From Nitrospirota bacterium (GTDB lineage Bacteria > Nitrospirota > Thermodesulfovibrionia > Thermodesulfovibrionales > SM23-35), in contig JACAFF010000039.1 of assembly GCA_013388455.1 (NCBI GenBank), positions 1 through 64,000 of the forward strand: a stretch of DNA of 64,000 bases, in the 5' to 3' direction. Positions 27,013 to 36,584 of the stretch are shown piece by piece. The notes under the pieces were generated by a model. That model made no database searches. It had not been told where the DNA came from and worked only from the letters and a program-made list of their open reading frames with translations. Numbering within the stretch: the stretch's first letter is position 1; each line of letters starts with the position of its first letter. The position numbers were made by a program, and so were the translations under genes.

Positions 27013-27543
27013 GTGTTGAAAAAAATACTTATTATTCCTATAGGGGATATTGATCAGTATATACTGCATAGTATTTCTCAAAAACTTGAAAAGACATTCC
27101 ATGATAAGCTTGAAATAGGGAAGAAAATACAACTACCACAGGATTCTTATGATTCTGATAGAAAACAATATAATTCATCAATTATCCTTCAGAATATAAA
27201 ACCCATTAAACCAACAAATGTTGACCTTATACTCGGAATAACTGATGTAGACCTTTTTGTGCCGGAACTCAACTTTGTTTTCGGAGAAGCAGATGTATCA
27301 TCTGGAATAACGATAATATCTCTCTTGAGGCTGAAGCCTGAATTCTACGGAGAAACACCTGATATGAAACTCTTTCTTGAAAGGGCTGAGAAGGAAGCAA
27401 TTCATGAGCTTGGTCATGCATACTGGCTTGGACATTGCACAAATCCAAATTGCATCATGTATTTTTCTAACACAATCTATGATACAGACATAAAAGGCTC
27501 GGGATTTTGCAGAAAATGCAGAAGGTTACTCGGGTATTTTTAG
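27013..27543 (+). CDS. Archaemetzincin-family zinc protease
   Basis: 176 residues with the diagnostic zinc motif HELGHAYWLGHC (His131, His135, His141) and the following NPNCIMYFSNTIYDTDIKG and FCRKC, giving the four-cysteine second zinc site typical of archaemetzincins. Length is normal. The start is GTG (27013) or the next codon TTG; there is no strong ribosome site, which suggests coupling to the small gene just upstream. Substrates of the family are unknown. It is common in archaea and scattered in bacteria. Confidence 0.93.
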   Translation: MLKKILIIPIGDIDQYILHSISQKLEKTFHDKLEIGKKIQLPQDSYDSDRKQYNSSIILQNIKPIKPTNVDLILGITDVDLFVPELNFVFGEADVSSGITIISLLRLKPEFYGETPDMKLFLERAEKEAIHELGHAYWLGHCTNPNCIMYFSNTIYDTDIKGSGFCRKCRRLLGYF

Positions 27544-27734
27544 AAAAGACAATAAGGTTAATAAAAAGCCTTGGCCATTTTAAAATTTCCTCTACAATCT
27601 CTATAGCAAAAGTGTTACTATATCTAACCCAGATTATTTATTCATAGACGATGGTTAATAAGACAGGAAAGAGTATTATAGCGGATTTTTTGCCCAAGAA
27701 ATTCAGTAATACTTAATTTTAGGAAGGTGAAGTC

Positions 27735-30700
27735 ATGCCAAAACTGAAAGATATTAAAAAAGTAATGATAATAGGTTCAGGCCCGATTGTAATCGGGCAG
27801 GCATGTGAATTCGATTATTCAGGAACGCAGGCTTGCAAGGCATTGAAAAATCTTGGATATGAGATAGTTCTGGTTAATTCAAACCCCGCAACCATAATGA
27901 CAGATCCTGGAATAGCTGATGTTACATATATTGAACCTCTAAATGTTGAATACATGATAAAAATTATTGAAAAAGAGAGACCCGATGCAATCTTACCTAA
28001 TCTGGGTGGACAAACGGGATTGAACTTATCTTCAGAATTGTATCGTAAAGGCATACTCGATAAATACGGAGTGAAGATTATTGGTGTGCAGGCAGAAGCC
28101 ATTGAACGCGGTGAAGATCGTATCGCGTTTAAGGAAACTATGAATAAGCTTGGCATAGAGATGCCGCGAAGCGAACCTGCCTTAAGTGTTGAAGAGGCTG
28201 AAGAGATTGTTTCAAGACTTGGCTTTCCTGTTGTAATACGTCCTGCATATACGCTTGGAGGCACAGGAGGTGGACTTGTCTACAATCTTGAAGAACTTCG
28301 TGTGGTTGCAAGCAGGGGAATATCTGCAAGCCTTATAGGACAGATCCTGATAGAAGAATCCGTCCTTGGTTGGGAAGAGCTTGAACTCGAAGTTGTTCGT
28401 GATGCAAAGAACCAGTGCATTACAGTATGTTTTATTGAAAATGTTGATGCAATGGGAATTCATACGGGTGATTCGTACTGCACTGCACCAATGCTCACCA
28501 TTGATCCAGAACTTCAACAAAGATTGCAGAAATATTCTTATGATATCGTTGAGGCCATTAAGGTAATCGGGGGGACTAATATCCAGTTTGCACATGATCC
28601 GAAAACAGGAAGGGTTGTAGTGATTGAGATAAATCCAAGAACCTCCCGTTCTTCTGCGCTTGCCTCTAAAGCAACCGGATTTCCTATCGCTCGTATCTCA
28701 GCACAACTGGCAGCAGGTTTAACCCTCGATGAAATACCGTACTGGAGAAAAGGTACTCTCGAAAAATATACCCCATGGGGAGAATATGTAGTAGTAAAGT
28801 TTGCCAGATGGGCATTCGAGAAATTTGAAGGGGTTGAAGATAAGCTTGGTACGCAGATGCGTGCAGTAGGCGAAGTAATGAGCATTGGTAAGACATATAA
28901 GGAAGCATTCCAAAAGTCAATACGTTCTCTGGAGATCGGAAGATATGGACTCGGTTTTGCCAAGGATTTCAATAAAAAGTCTCTTAATGAACTCATGGAT
29001 ATGCTCTCTTATGCGACAAGTGAAAGGCAGTTTATCATGTATGAGGCCTTGAGGAAGGGAGCAAAGGTTGATGAACTATATGAAAAGACTCACATAAAAC
29101 CATGGTTCATAGAACAGATGAAAGAAATCGTCGAATTGGAAGAAGAATTACTTAAATATAAAGGTAAAATATTACCTGATGAACTACTAATCAGGGCAAA
29201 GAAAGATGGTTTTGCAGACCGTTATCTTTCACAACTTCTTGGAATATCAGAAAAAGATATACGTACACGAAGGAAAGAACTAAAATTAAATCAGTCATGG
29301 GAACCTGTTCCTGTAAGTGGCGTTGAAAATGCTGCCTATTATTATTCAACATACAATTCTCCTGACAGACTACCGATAAGCAGTAAGAAAAAAATAATGG
29401 TGATTGGTGGCGGGCCTAACCGTATCGGGCAGGGCATTGAGTTCGATTATTGCTGTGTGCATGCAGCATTTGCCTTGAGAGACAAAGGATATGAGTCCAT
29501 TATGGTAAACTGCAACCCAGAGACAGTTTCTACAGATTACGATACATCTGATAAATTGTATTTCGAGCCTATAACTGTTGAAGATGTGCTGGGCATATAT
29601 GAGAAGGAAAAACCAGAAGGGATTATTATTCAGTTTGGAGGGCAGACACCTCTCAATATAGCAAAGGAACTCTCTGAAGCCGGTGTGAGAATAATCGGGA
29701 CATCTCCGGAAACTATAGATCTTGCAGAGGATAGAGACCGTTTCCGACAGATGATGAAAAAATTAGGTATTCCTATGCCTGATTCAGGAATGGCAAGCAC
29801 ACTCGATGAAGCGTTAAATGTTGCAAGCAGAATAGGGTATCCGCTTATGGTCAGACCATCATATGTTCTTGGAGGACGTGGTATGGAGGTAGTTCATGAT
29901 GAGCAGATGCTAATACACTATGTAAATGCTGCTGTAGATGTTACTCCTGACCGGCCGATTTTAATTGATAAATTCCTTGAAAACGCAATCGAAACAGAAG
30001 CAGATGCAATTTCTGATGGTACAGATGCATTTATACCTGCAGTAATGGAACATATTGAGCTTGCAGGAATACATTCAGGTGATTCTGCATGTGTTATTCC
30101 TCCTATAAGTATTCCGCCAAAGCATCTTGAAACCATACATGAATTTACTCGAAAAATTGCTGTGGAGTTAAATGTTATAGGTTTGATGAATATTCAGTAT
30201 GCTATTGCTAATGATACGGTATATGTACTTGAAGCAAATCCCAGGGCATCACGAACAGTTCCGCTGGTTTCAAAGGTATGCAACATTCAGATGGTGCGTA
30301 TCGCAATGGAGATAATGCTGGGCAGCAAGCTTTCAGAAATGAACCTTAAATCTTTTTATATACCTCATTTCGGAGTGAAGGAGGCGGTATTCCCGTTCAA
30401 CATGTTTCATGAAGTTGATCCTATCCTCGGGCCCGAGATGCGTTCAACAGGAGAGGTTCTTGGTATGGGTAATTCTTTTGGGCTTGCATATTATAAAGCA
30501 CAGGAAGCAGCTCAACAGAAACTTCCAACTTCTGGAACAGTTCTTATAACTGTAACTGATGAGGATAAACCTGCTGCTATGCAGGTTGCGAAGCGTTTTG
30601 AAAGGCTCGGATTTCAAATATTTGCAACCCGTGGAACATTCAATTATCTTGCTAAACACGGAATAAACGCAAAATTGATAGATAAAATGCATGAGGGCCG

Positions 30701-30935
30701 TCCTAATATTGTTGATGCCATAAAAAACAGAAAAATACATCTTGTAATTAATACTCCAAGTGGAAGATTGAGCAAGCATGATGATTCATATATACGAAAA
30801 TCTGCTATAAAATATAAAGTGCCTTATATAACTACAATAGCAGCGGCAGTAGCCGCTGCACGTGGGATTGAGGCGTATCACAAAGGTCATAATGACATAA
30901 AATCACTTCAGGAATATCACGCTGATATTAAATAG
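27735..30935 (+). CDS. carB: Carbamoyl-phosphate synthase large subunit
   Basis: 1066 residues, full length. It has two homologous ATP-grasp halves: the first begins with MIIGSGPIVIGQACEFDYSG, the second with VIGGGPNRIGQGIEFDYC. Each contains its Gly-rich ATP loop (PAYTLGGTGGG; PSYVLGGRGMEV). The C-terminal ~130 residues are the MGS-like allosteric domain (ATRGTFNYLAKHGI). It makes carbamoyl phosphate for arginine (argF here) and pyrimidines. The glutaminase partner carA is not in this window. AGGAAGGTGA precedes the ATG. The 191-bp gap before it holds no visible gene. Confidence 0.97.
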   Translation: MPKLKDIKKVMIIGSGPIVIGQACEFDYSGTQACKALKNLGYEIVLVNSNPATIMTDPGIADVTYIEPLNVEYMIKIIEKERPDAILPNLGGQTGLNLSSELYRKGILDKYGVKIIGVQAEAIERGEDRIAFKETMNKLGIEMPRSEPALSVEEAEEIVSRLGFPVVIRPAYTLGGTGGGLVYNLEELRVVASRGISASLIGQILIEESVLGWEELELEVVRDAKNQCITVCFIENVDAMGIHTGDSYCTAPMLTIDPELQQRLQKYSYDIVEAIKVIGGTNIQFAHDPKTGRVVVIEINPRTSRSSALASKATGFPIARISAQLAAGLTLDEIPYWRKGTLEKYTPWGEYVVVKFARWAFEKFEGVEDKLGTQMRAVGEVMSIGKTYKEAFQKSIRSLEIGRYGLGFAKDFNKKSLNELMDMLSYATSERQFIMYEALRKGAKVDELYEKTHIKPWFIEQMKEIVELEEELLKYKGKILPDELLIRAKKDGFADRYLSQLLGISEKDIRTRRKELKLNQSWEPVPVSGVENAAYYYSTYNSPDRLPISSKKKIMVIGGGPNRIGQGIEFDYCCVHAAFALRDKGYESIMVNCNPETVSTDYDTSDKLYFEPITVEDVLGIYEKEKPEGIIIQFGGQTPLNIAKELSEAGVRIIGTSPETIDLAEDRDRFRQMMKKLGIPMPDSGMASTLDEALNVASRIGYPLMVRPSYVLGGRGMEVVHDEQMLIHYVNAAVDVTPDRPILIDKFLENAIETEADAISDGTDAFIPAVMEHIELAGIHSGDSACVIPPISIPPKHLETIHEFTRKIAVELNVIGLMNIQYAIANDTVYVLEANPRASRTVPLVSKVCNIQMVRIAMEIMLGSKLSEMNLKSFYIPHFGVKEAVFPFNMFHEVDPILGPEMRSTGEVLGMGNSFGLAYYKAQEAAQQKLPTSGTVLITVTDEDKPAAMQVAKRFERLGFQIFATRGTFNYLAKHGINAKLIDKMHEGRPNIVDAIKNRKIHLVINTPSGRLSKHDDSYIRKSAIKYKVPYITTIAAAVAAARGIEAYHKGHNDIKSLQEYHADIK

Positions 30936-31105
30936 CCCCAGAAGTTAGTTGAATATCATTAGCATTTAGCAGTATAATTTTGCCGTAATACTATTTATGG
31001 GGGGTGATAAGGTAGAAAAGAAATTCATTTTTGTATTAAATTATTTTTTATTTAAATCAAAAATATTATTTAAAAGAGAGGAATCTACTTAATAAGGAGG
31101 GGAAT

Positions 31106-31894
31106 ATGAAGATTAAAATTTTTTGTATTGTCTTATCTTTGTTCATGATAAGCTTTGTTTTTGGTTGCAAGCCTGCTGAAAAGCCTGTGGAAAAACCTGC
31201 CGAACCTGTTAAAGAAATTCACTGGGGATATCAGGGAGAGGGTGCTCCTGAAAACTGGGGGAAATTGAAGCCAGAATATGCCTTGTGTGGGAGTGGAATG
31301 TCGCAGTCTCCTATAGACTTTAATAAGACATATAAGACTGACCTGGATGAAATTGAATTTGCTTATAATGATACACCACTTAAAATAATTAATAACGGAC
31401 ACTCTATTCAGGTCAATTGTGAACCTGGAAGCACAGTCATGATTGATGGTGAAAAATATGAACTTGTTCAATTCCACTTCCATGCGCCGAGTGAGCATAC
31501 TGTTAACGGACAGTTCTATGATATGGAACTACATCTGGTTCATAAAAATCAAAATAATGATATTGCTGTTGTTGGTGTATTCATGAAAAAGGGCGTAGAG
31601 AACAAACTGATACAGGTTTTATGGGACAATATCCCAACAGAGATAGATAAAGAAAATCTTGTGAGTGGGATTTCTGTTAACGCGTCCAGCTTGTTGCCAA
31701 AAGACAGAAAATATTATCATTACTTTGGTTCTTTAACAACCCCGCCATGCACTGAAGGAGTAAACTGGAGTGTATTCAAGACACCTATTCAGGTATCTGA
31801 AGCCCAGATAGAAAAATTTAAAACTGTTATGGGTGTAAACAATAACAGGCCAGTACTTAAAGTTAACAAGAGATTTATTCTGGAATCGAGATAA
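31106..31894 (+). CDS. Alpha-class carbonic anhydrase, lipoprotein
   Basis: 262 residues. A lipoprotein signal ends in FVFGC (Cys21), then a Lys/Pro/Glu-rich spacer (KPVEKPAEPVKE). The catalytic domain has SQSPIDF, the zinc histidines His124 and His126 in QFHFHAPSEHT and His143 in MELHLVH, and the C-terminal TTPPCTEGVNWSV block. It interconverts CO2 and bicarbonate at the periplasmic side. Cys61 and the TTPPC cysteine probably form the family's disulfide. AAGGAGGGG precedes the ATG. It could supply CO2 or bicarbonate for autotrophic or formate-linked metabolism (inference). Confidence 0.95.
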   Translation: MKIKIFCIVLSLFMISFVFGCKPAEKPVEKPAEPVKEIHWGYQGEGAPENWGKLKPEYALCGSGMSQSPIDFNKTYKTDLDEIEFAYNDTPLKIINNGHSIQVNCEPGSTVMIDGEKYELVQFHFHAPSEHTVNGQFYDMELHLVHKNQNNDIAVVGVFMKKGVENKLIQVLWDNIPTEIDKENLVSGISVNASSLLPKDRKYYHYFGSLTTPPCTEGVNWSVFKTPIQVSEAQIEKFKTVMGVNNNRPVLKVNKRFILESR

Positions 31895-31913
31895 AGTATT
31901 TTGCTATTAAATG

Positions 31914-31950
31914 ACAGAGGGCAGAGAAATTTATTTCCCCGCCCTCTGTT
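31914..31950 (+). terminator. Terminator after the carbonic anhydrase gene
   Basis: ACAGAGGGC and GCCCTCTGT form a 9-bp stem, with the inner GAAAT/ATTTC extending it. A short TTTG tract follows. It stands 19 bp past the stop codon. Confidence 0.7.
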
Positions 31951-31968
31951 TGATATAATCATAAAACT

Positions 31969-32352
31969 GTGACAGACTATGGCAAAATAAAAACCTTTGT
32001 TCAGAAGACTCTTGGATGTGGCTGTCCAGAAGAAGTATTTAATTCTATAAGTTATCTGCCAGATGTAAAATTGGGTGATATTACTTTAAAAAGCAGGATA
32101 AATATTGGTAATAGACTTCTTGTATATATAGTGGAAATAGATAACCCTGATCTTCTAAAGAAAAATCTTACAATTCTCATTGCTGAAGGAAAGAAGGACA
32201 GAGATAGTTTCGGGATGAACAGGCTGCGTCTTGTAATTGTATCCGATATGAATGATATTCATAAGCATGCCCATTCTATTTTTAATTCAATTGTGAAAGA
32301 TGAAAAGGTTCATCTGCATGTTATTTCTAAAAATAACTTGCCGGAATTTTAG
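31969..32352 (+). CDS. Hypothetical protein with an N-terminal CGC motif
   Basis: 127 residues with a GTG start. The N-terminal TLGCGCPEEVF has a Cys-x-Cys pair followed by a conserved-looking Pro-Glu-Glu; the rest alternates strands and helices (RLLVYIVEIDN, TILIAEGKKDRD, RLRLVIVSDMND). No signal or membrane segment. The fold is not recognised; a small redox or metal-binding protein is possible from the CGC motif only. It precedes the GspA-like gene by 21 bp on the same strand. Confidence 0.65.
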   Translation: MTDYGKIKTFVQKTLGCGCPEEVFNSISYLPDVKLGDITLKSRINIGNRLLVYIVEIDNPDLLKKNLTILIAEGKKDRDSFGMNRLRLVIVSDMNDIHKHAHSIFNSIVKDEKVHLHVISKNNLPEF

Positions 32353-32373
32353 ATAGAACAAATAGAATTTCTT

Positions 32374-33537
32374 ATGTATATAGAATACTTTGGCCTAAAA
32401 GAATCTCCTTTTTCGATAGCTCCGGATCCACGTTATCTTTATCTTAGTGAACAACATAGAGAAGCACTTGCACACTTGATATATGGAGTAAACAGTGATG
32501 GCGGTTTTGTTCTCCTTACAGGAGAAGTCGGAACAGGTAAAACAACTGTATGTCGTTGTCTTCTTGAACAACTTCCAGAAAATACTAAAATCGCATTTAT
32601 TATCAATCCTAAATTGACAGTTGATGAACTTCTGGCATCAATATGTGACGAATTTGGTATAGACTATCCTGCTAACAATAAAAGTATAAAGGTCTTTGTA
32701 GATAAAATAAATAAGTATTTACTTGAAAATTTCGAAAGAGGGCATAAGACTGTAATTATTATAGAAGAGGCTCAGAATCTCACTATGGAGTTGTTAGAAC
32801 AAATAAGACTTTTAACAAACCTTGAAACCACAAAGAGTAAATTATTACAGATTATAATGATAGGTCAGCCAGAACTCAGAGATATTCTCTCAAGGTCTGA
32901 ACTCAGACAAATTTCACAACGAATTACAGCACGTTATCATATTGGACCTTTATCAAGAAAAGAAATTGTTTTCTACGTAAACCATCGTCTTACAATAGCA
33001 GGAGCAAGAGAGAAATTATTCCCTGATTATATATTCAAAAGTATATATCAGTATAGTCATGGAATTCCGAGACTTATTAATATGATTTGTGATAGAGCTT
33101 TGCTTGGAACATATGTTCAGGGAAAAAAATATGTAGATAAATCCACATTGAAAAAAGCTGCTATGGAAGTATCTGGAGATCTCAAAACTCGAGGTTACAA
33201 TAGAAAAACATTGAAATGGATATTGACTATATTTTTACTTTTTCTTTCTGCAAGTTCAATTTTTATTAGCTATTTTCGATATAGAGAAGATATTGTTAAA
33301 AATAAAACAATTCTCTCAGGAGTAAAAACATCTGAAGAAACAAATTACAAGACTTTTAATTGGATGATAGATGAAGAAATAATCAAGAATGACGTAGATA
33401 CCACTTACCGGGCAAATACAAGACAATGGAATATCCCTTATCAGTTACAAAAGCAATCTGCAGTATGCGATTTTACTCAAGGAGATGGTTTACTATGTTT
33501 GACACCTGATGGTGTCATAGAAATAGGGAAAAGATAA
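32374..33537 (+). CDS. ExeA/GspA-like AAA ATPase with membrane anchor
   Basis: 387 residues. The N-terminal YFGLKESPFSIAPDPRYLYL is the ExeA-family start. Walker A is GEVGTGKTT (50-58), Walker B VIIIEEAQNL and sensor region QIRLLTNLETTK. A single membrane helix (about 275-297) is followed by an extracytoplasmic tail of ~90 residues. ExeA/GspA works with ExeB/GspB to assemble type II secretion or related envelope complexes; a GspB-like gene follows two bases later, supporting this. No secretin or pseudopilin genes lie in the window. Confidence 0.92.
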   Translation: MYIEYFGLKESPFSIAPDPRYLYLSEQHREALAHLIYGVNSDGGFVLLTGEVGTGKTTVCRCLLEQLPENTKIAFIINPKLTVDELLASICDEFGIDYPANNKSIKVFVDKINKYLLENFERGHKTVIIIEEAQNLTMELLEQIRLLTNLETTKSKLLQIIMIGQPELRDILSRSELRQISQRITARYHIGPLSRKEIVFYVNHRLTIAGAREKLFPDYIFKSIYQYSHGIPRLINMICDRALLGTYVQGKKYVDKSTLKKAAMEVSGDLKTRGYNRKTLKWILTIFLLFLSASSIFISYFRYREDIVKNKTILSGVKTSEETNYKTFNWMIDEEIIKNDVDTTYRANTRQWNIPYQLQKQSAVCDFTQGDGLLCLTPDGVIEIGKR

Positions 33538-33539
33538 AA

Positions 33540-34205
33540 ATGTCATATATACTCGATGCTCTTAAAAAATCCGAGAAAGAACGAAGACGTGGTGTTGTGC
33601 CTGATTTACTAACCATACAAGAAGTTGCCTCACAGAAGGAAAAAAAACATTATCTATGGTTTTATCTGCTAATATTTGCTTTAATTTTGAATGCTGGACT
33701 TTTCGTATTGATGCTCGCACACTGGGAGAAAGATCAAAAAAATATTGTTAATCAAAAACCTATATCTAAAAAAACCAGAGAACTTTCAGAGGAAAGTTTA
33801 AAGTCTGATATAGTTGAAAGTAAATCTGTTTCATATAAATCAAAAGAAGTCAAATCAACATTTATTGAAAAAAATGATATTGAAGATACTTCAGAACAAA
33901 AGAAACAAATACTTTTGAGTGTTAAAAATACATCTGAGATAAAATCAAAAAAGACAGAAATCCCTATTAAGAACAAAATATATAATCTAAATGAATTACC
34001 ATTATATATTCGAGAGAAATTACCTTCTCTAAAAATTGCTGTTTCAATTTATTCAGATGACCCAACCTTACGAATGGTGAAAGTTGATAACAAGACGTTG
34101 CATGAAGGTGAATATCTGACAGATGGTCTAAGATTAGATTCAATCACCAATGATGATGTGATTTTCAGTTATGAGGGCTTTCATTTTCGTGTAGCAACTA
34201 GGTAG
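33540..34205 (+). CDS. GspB/ExeB-like membrane protein
   Basis: 221 residues. The N-terminus MSYILDALKKSEKERRRG is the typical cytoplasmic GspB signature. One membrane helix (about 39-63) precedes a Lys/Ser/Glu-rich periplasmic linker of ~80 residues. The C-terminal ~70 residues match the GspB periplasmic domain (KIAVSIYSDDPTLRMVKVDN and LRLDSITNDDVIFSYEG). It is the partner of the ATPase encoded two bases upstream. Confidence 0.88.
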   Translation: MSYILDALKKSEKERRRGVVPDLLTIQEVASQKEKKHYLWFYLLIFALILNAGLFVLMLAHWEKDQKNIVNQKPISKKTRELSEESLKSDIVESKSVSYKSKEVKSTFIEKNDIEDTSEQKKQILLSVKNTSEIKSKKTEIPIKNKIYNLNELPLYIREKLPSLKIAVSIYSDDPTLRMVKVDNKTLHEGEYLTDGLRLDSITNDDVIFSYEGFHFRVATR

Positions 34206-34376
34206 ATTTCATAATTCTTTACTTCAATAAAAGCAAAGTCGTATAATATTGTTTCATTTAATTATAGTATATATCTATTCACTGAAACATTTGTTACAGG
34301 ACATAAAACGATCAATATAGCAAGAGATTTCGCAGCTTATCGCTGGCTTGGGAATCATATTAATGAGGTTTAAAAT

Positions 34377-35159
34377 ATGAAAATAGTCGTATGTATTAAA
34401 CAGGTGCCTGATACTGCTGAGGTGAAAATTAATCCTGAAACCGGGACCCTTATTAGAGAAGGTGTGCCAAGCATTATTAATCCATTCGATATGCATGCAC
34501 TTGAAGCAGGGATTCAGATTAAAGAGAAAGTCGGTGGTAAGGTTACCGTTATTACTATGGGTCCTCCACAAGCCGAAACAGCACTAAGAGATGCAATATC
34601 AATTGGTGCTGATGAAGGAGTACTTATTTCAGACAAAGAGTTTGCAGGCTCAGATACATGGGCAACATCATATACTTTATCAAAAGCCATAGATAAAATC
34701 GGTGCGGATATTATTCTATGTGGTAAACAGGCAATAGATGGTGATACAGCACAGGTTGGTCCTGAGACTGCTGAGTTTCTGAATATTCCGCATATCTCAT
34801 ATGTTAAAAAAATTGAAGAGATTAATGAAAATATAATAAGGGTTCAAAGGATGATGGATGAAGGATATGATATTGTTGAATCTACTATGCCAGTATTATT
34901 AACAGTTGTGAAGGAGATAAATGAACCGAGATTGCCCTCATTGAAGGGTAAAATGGCTGCCAAGAAAGCTTTAATTCAGAAATGGGGACAGTCAGATATA
35001 CAGGCTGAAAAAGATAATATAGGCATTAAAGGTTCACCAACACAGGTGAAAAATATCTTTAGTCCTGAAGCCCGCTCTGATAGAAAAATGCTTGTAGGGT
35101 CACCGGAAGAACAGGTTGAAGCTTTACTTCAGGAACTCAGGAGTTTGAAATGTCTGTAA
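34377..35159 (+). CDS. etfB: Electron transfer flavoprotein beta subunit
   Basis: 260 residues, the normal EtfB size. It begins MKIVVCIKQVPDTAEVKI and has the adenine-nucleotide-binding stretch CGKQAIDGDTAQVGPETAEF and the C-terminal REINEPRLPSLKGKMAAKK-like motif (ALSO seen as VKEINEPRLPSLKG). It overlaps etfA by 10 bp. In the dimer it holds AMP or, in bifurcating ETFs, a second FAD. The stretch before it (34206-34376) has no gene. Confidence 0.94.
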   Translation: MKIVVCIKQVPDTAEVKINPETGTLIREGVPSIINPFDMHALEAGIQIKEKVGGKVTVITMGPPQAETALRDAISIGADEGVLISDKEFAGSDTWATSYTLSKAIDKIGADIILCGKQAIDGDTAQVGPETAEFLNIPHISYVKKIEEINENIIRVQRMMDEGYDIVESTMPVLLTVVKEINEPRLPSLKGKMAAKKALIQKWGQSDIQAEKDNIGIKGSPTQVKNIFSPEARSDRKMLVGSPEEQVEALLQELRSLKCL

Positions 35160-36346
35160 TAGTTAATATAGAAAAATGTACAGGTTGTGAAAATTGTATT
35201 TCATCTTGCCCGTTTGATGCAATTGTAATTAAAGAGGGAAAGGCATTTATTAATGAATATTGTCAGGCATGTATGAATTGTTTGAATGTCTGTCCTGAAG
35301 GAGCAATTATAGAAATAAAAGAAGAAAAGACAAAACAATTCAATATTGGAGATTATAAGGGAGTATGGATATTTGCAGAACAAAGAGAAGGAAAGATTGC
35401 TTCTGTTGCATATGAACTTTTAGGGATTGGCAGAAAACTTGCTGATAAATTAAATACAGAACTTTCAGCAATTGTATTTGGTGCATCTGAGTCAGAATCG
35501 CAAGAGCTAATCAGATGGGGTGCTGACAAGGTTTATTATACCGATAATGAGATCTTTAAACAGTTTAATGATGAACCTTATGCTAAACTTCTTACCATTC
35601 TTATTAATAAGTATCTGCCGGAGATTGTTCTAGCGGGTGCAACACCGATTGGTAGATCTTTTATCCCAAGGGTTGCAGCGAGGTTACGCACTGGATTGAC
35701 TGCAGATTGTACATCGTTTGAAATTGATAGTGAAACGCGAAATCTCCTACAGATAAGGCCTGCATTTGGAGGGAATATAATGGCTACCATACTCTGTCCA
35801 AATAACAGGCCACAAATGGCTACAGTAAGACCGAGGGTAATGAAACGTGGACAGTATGACAAAACAAGAGTAGGTGAAATTGTTAATATTACAGCAGATG
35901 GAATATCTTCACGAACAAAAGTATTACAGACTGTCAAGGAAGTTTCAGATCTAACGGTCAATTTACAGGAAGCGGATATTATAGTATCTGGCGGAAGAGG
36001 GCTTGGTGACCCTAAAGGGTTTAATCTTCTTAAAGAGTTGGCTGAAATACTGGGTGGTGCTCTTGGAGCTTCAAGGGCAGCAGTAGATTCTGGATGGATA
36101 CCATACAGACATCAGGTTGGTCAAACAGGTAAAACAGTTTGTCCAAAAATATATATTGCATGTGGAATATCAGGTGCTGTTCAACATCTTGTCGGCATGC
36201 AGTCTTCTGATATCATAATTGCAATTAATAAAAATCCTGACGCCCCTATATTCAATATTGCTACTTTCGGGATAGTGGGAGACCTGTATGAGATTATCCC
36301 GCTCTTGATCAAGAAGATTAAAGAAGCAAAGGGTTTAGGAAATTAA
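35150..36346 (+). CDS. etfA: Electron transfer flavoprotein alpha subunit with ferredoxin domain
   Basis: 398 residues. The first ~60 form a 2x[4Fe-4S] ferredoxin domain: Cys10, 13, 16, 20 (CTGCENCISSC) and Cys38, 41, 44, 48 (CQACMNCLNVC). The remainder is EtfA with GASESESQELIRWGADKV and the FAD-binding C-terminal domain (SGGRGLGDPKGFNLL, GASRAAVDSGWIPYRHQVGQTG, ACGISGAVQHLVGM). Ferredoxin-fused EtfA occurs with bifurcating or confurcating dehydrogenases in anaerobes. No acyl-CoA or lactate dehydrogenase gene is adjacent, so its partner lies elsewhere. Confidence 0.94.
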   Translation: MSVIVNIEKCTGCENCISSCPFDAIVIKEGKAFINEYCQACMNCLNVCPEGAIIEIKEEKTKQFNIGDYKGVWIFAEQREGKIASVAYELLGIGRKLADKLNTELSAIVFGASESESQELIRWGADKVYYTDNEIFKQFNDEPYAKLLTILINKYLPEIVLAGATPIGRSFIPRVAARLRTGLTADCTSFEIDSETRNLLQIRPAFGGNIMATILCPNNRPQMATVRPRVMKRGQYDKTRVGEIVNITADGISSRTKVLQTVKEVSDLTVNLQEADIIVSGGRGLGDPKGFNLLKELAEILGGALGASRAAVDSGWIPYRHQVGQTGKTVCPKIYIACGISGAVQHLVGMQSSDIIIAINKNPDAPIFNIATFGIVGDLYEIIPLLIKKIKEAKGLGN

Positions 36347-36357
36347 CAATTCTAAAT

Positions 36358-36383
36358 CAGCGGTGGCTGTAAGCCTTCCGCTG
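36358..36383 (+). terminator. Hairpin after etfA
   Basis: CAGCGG and CCGCTG enclose an inner GGCT/AGCC pair with a GTA loop. It lies 11 bp past the etfA stop; the T-rich CTATTTTTTCTT follows only after ~12 bases. Probably a terminator. Confidence 0.55.
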
Positions 36384-36546
36384 GAAAAATGATCTATTTT
36401 TTCTTCCCAAATATCTAATGACAGAGAAGCTTGACTTTTATTTATCTAAAGGTAGTGACTTGTTATGTGTCTTATTTGTATACATCTCGTCTATGTCCAG
36501 CTTTAACAACTATAATATGTAATTCCATTTGAATAATATTTTCACT

Positions 36547-36584
36547 ATTTCGTTTTTTATGATATTATGAATAAAAAACGAAAT
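36547..36584. repeat. Perfect 14-bp inverted repeat at the integrase remnant
   Basis: ATTTCGTTTTTTAT (36547-36560) and ATAAAAAACGAAAT (36571-36584) are exact inverse copies around a 10-base spacer. The ATG of the integrase-like fragment (36567) lies in the spacer. It could be a recombinase or regulator binding site, or a hairpin sequestering the start. Confidence 0.6.
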
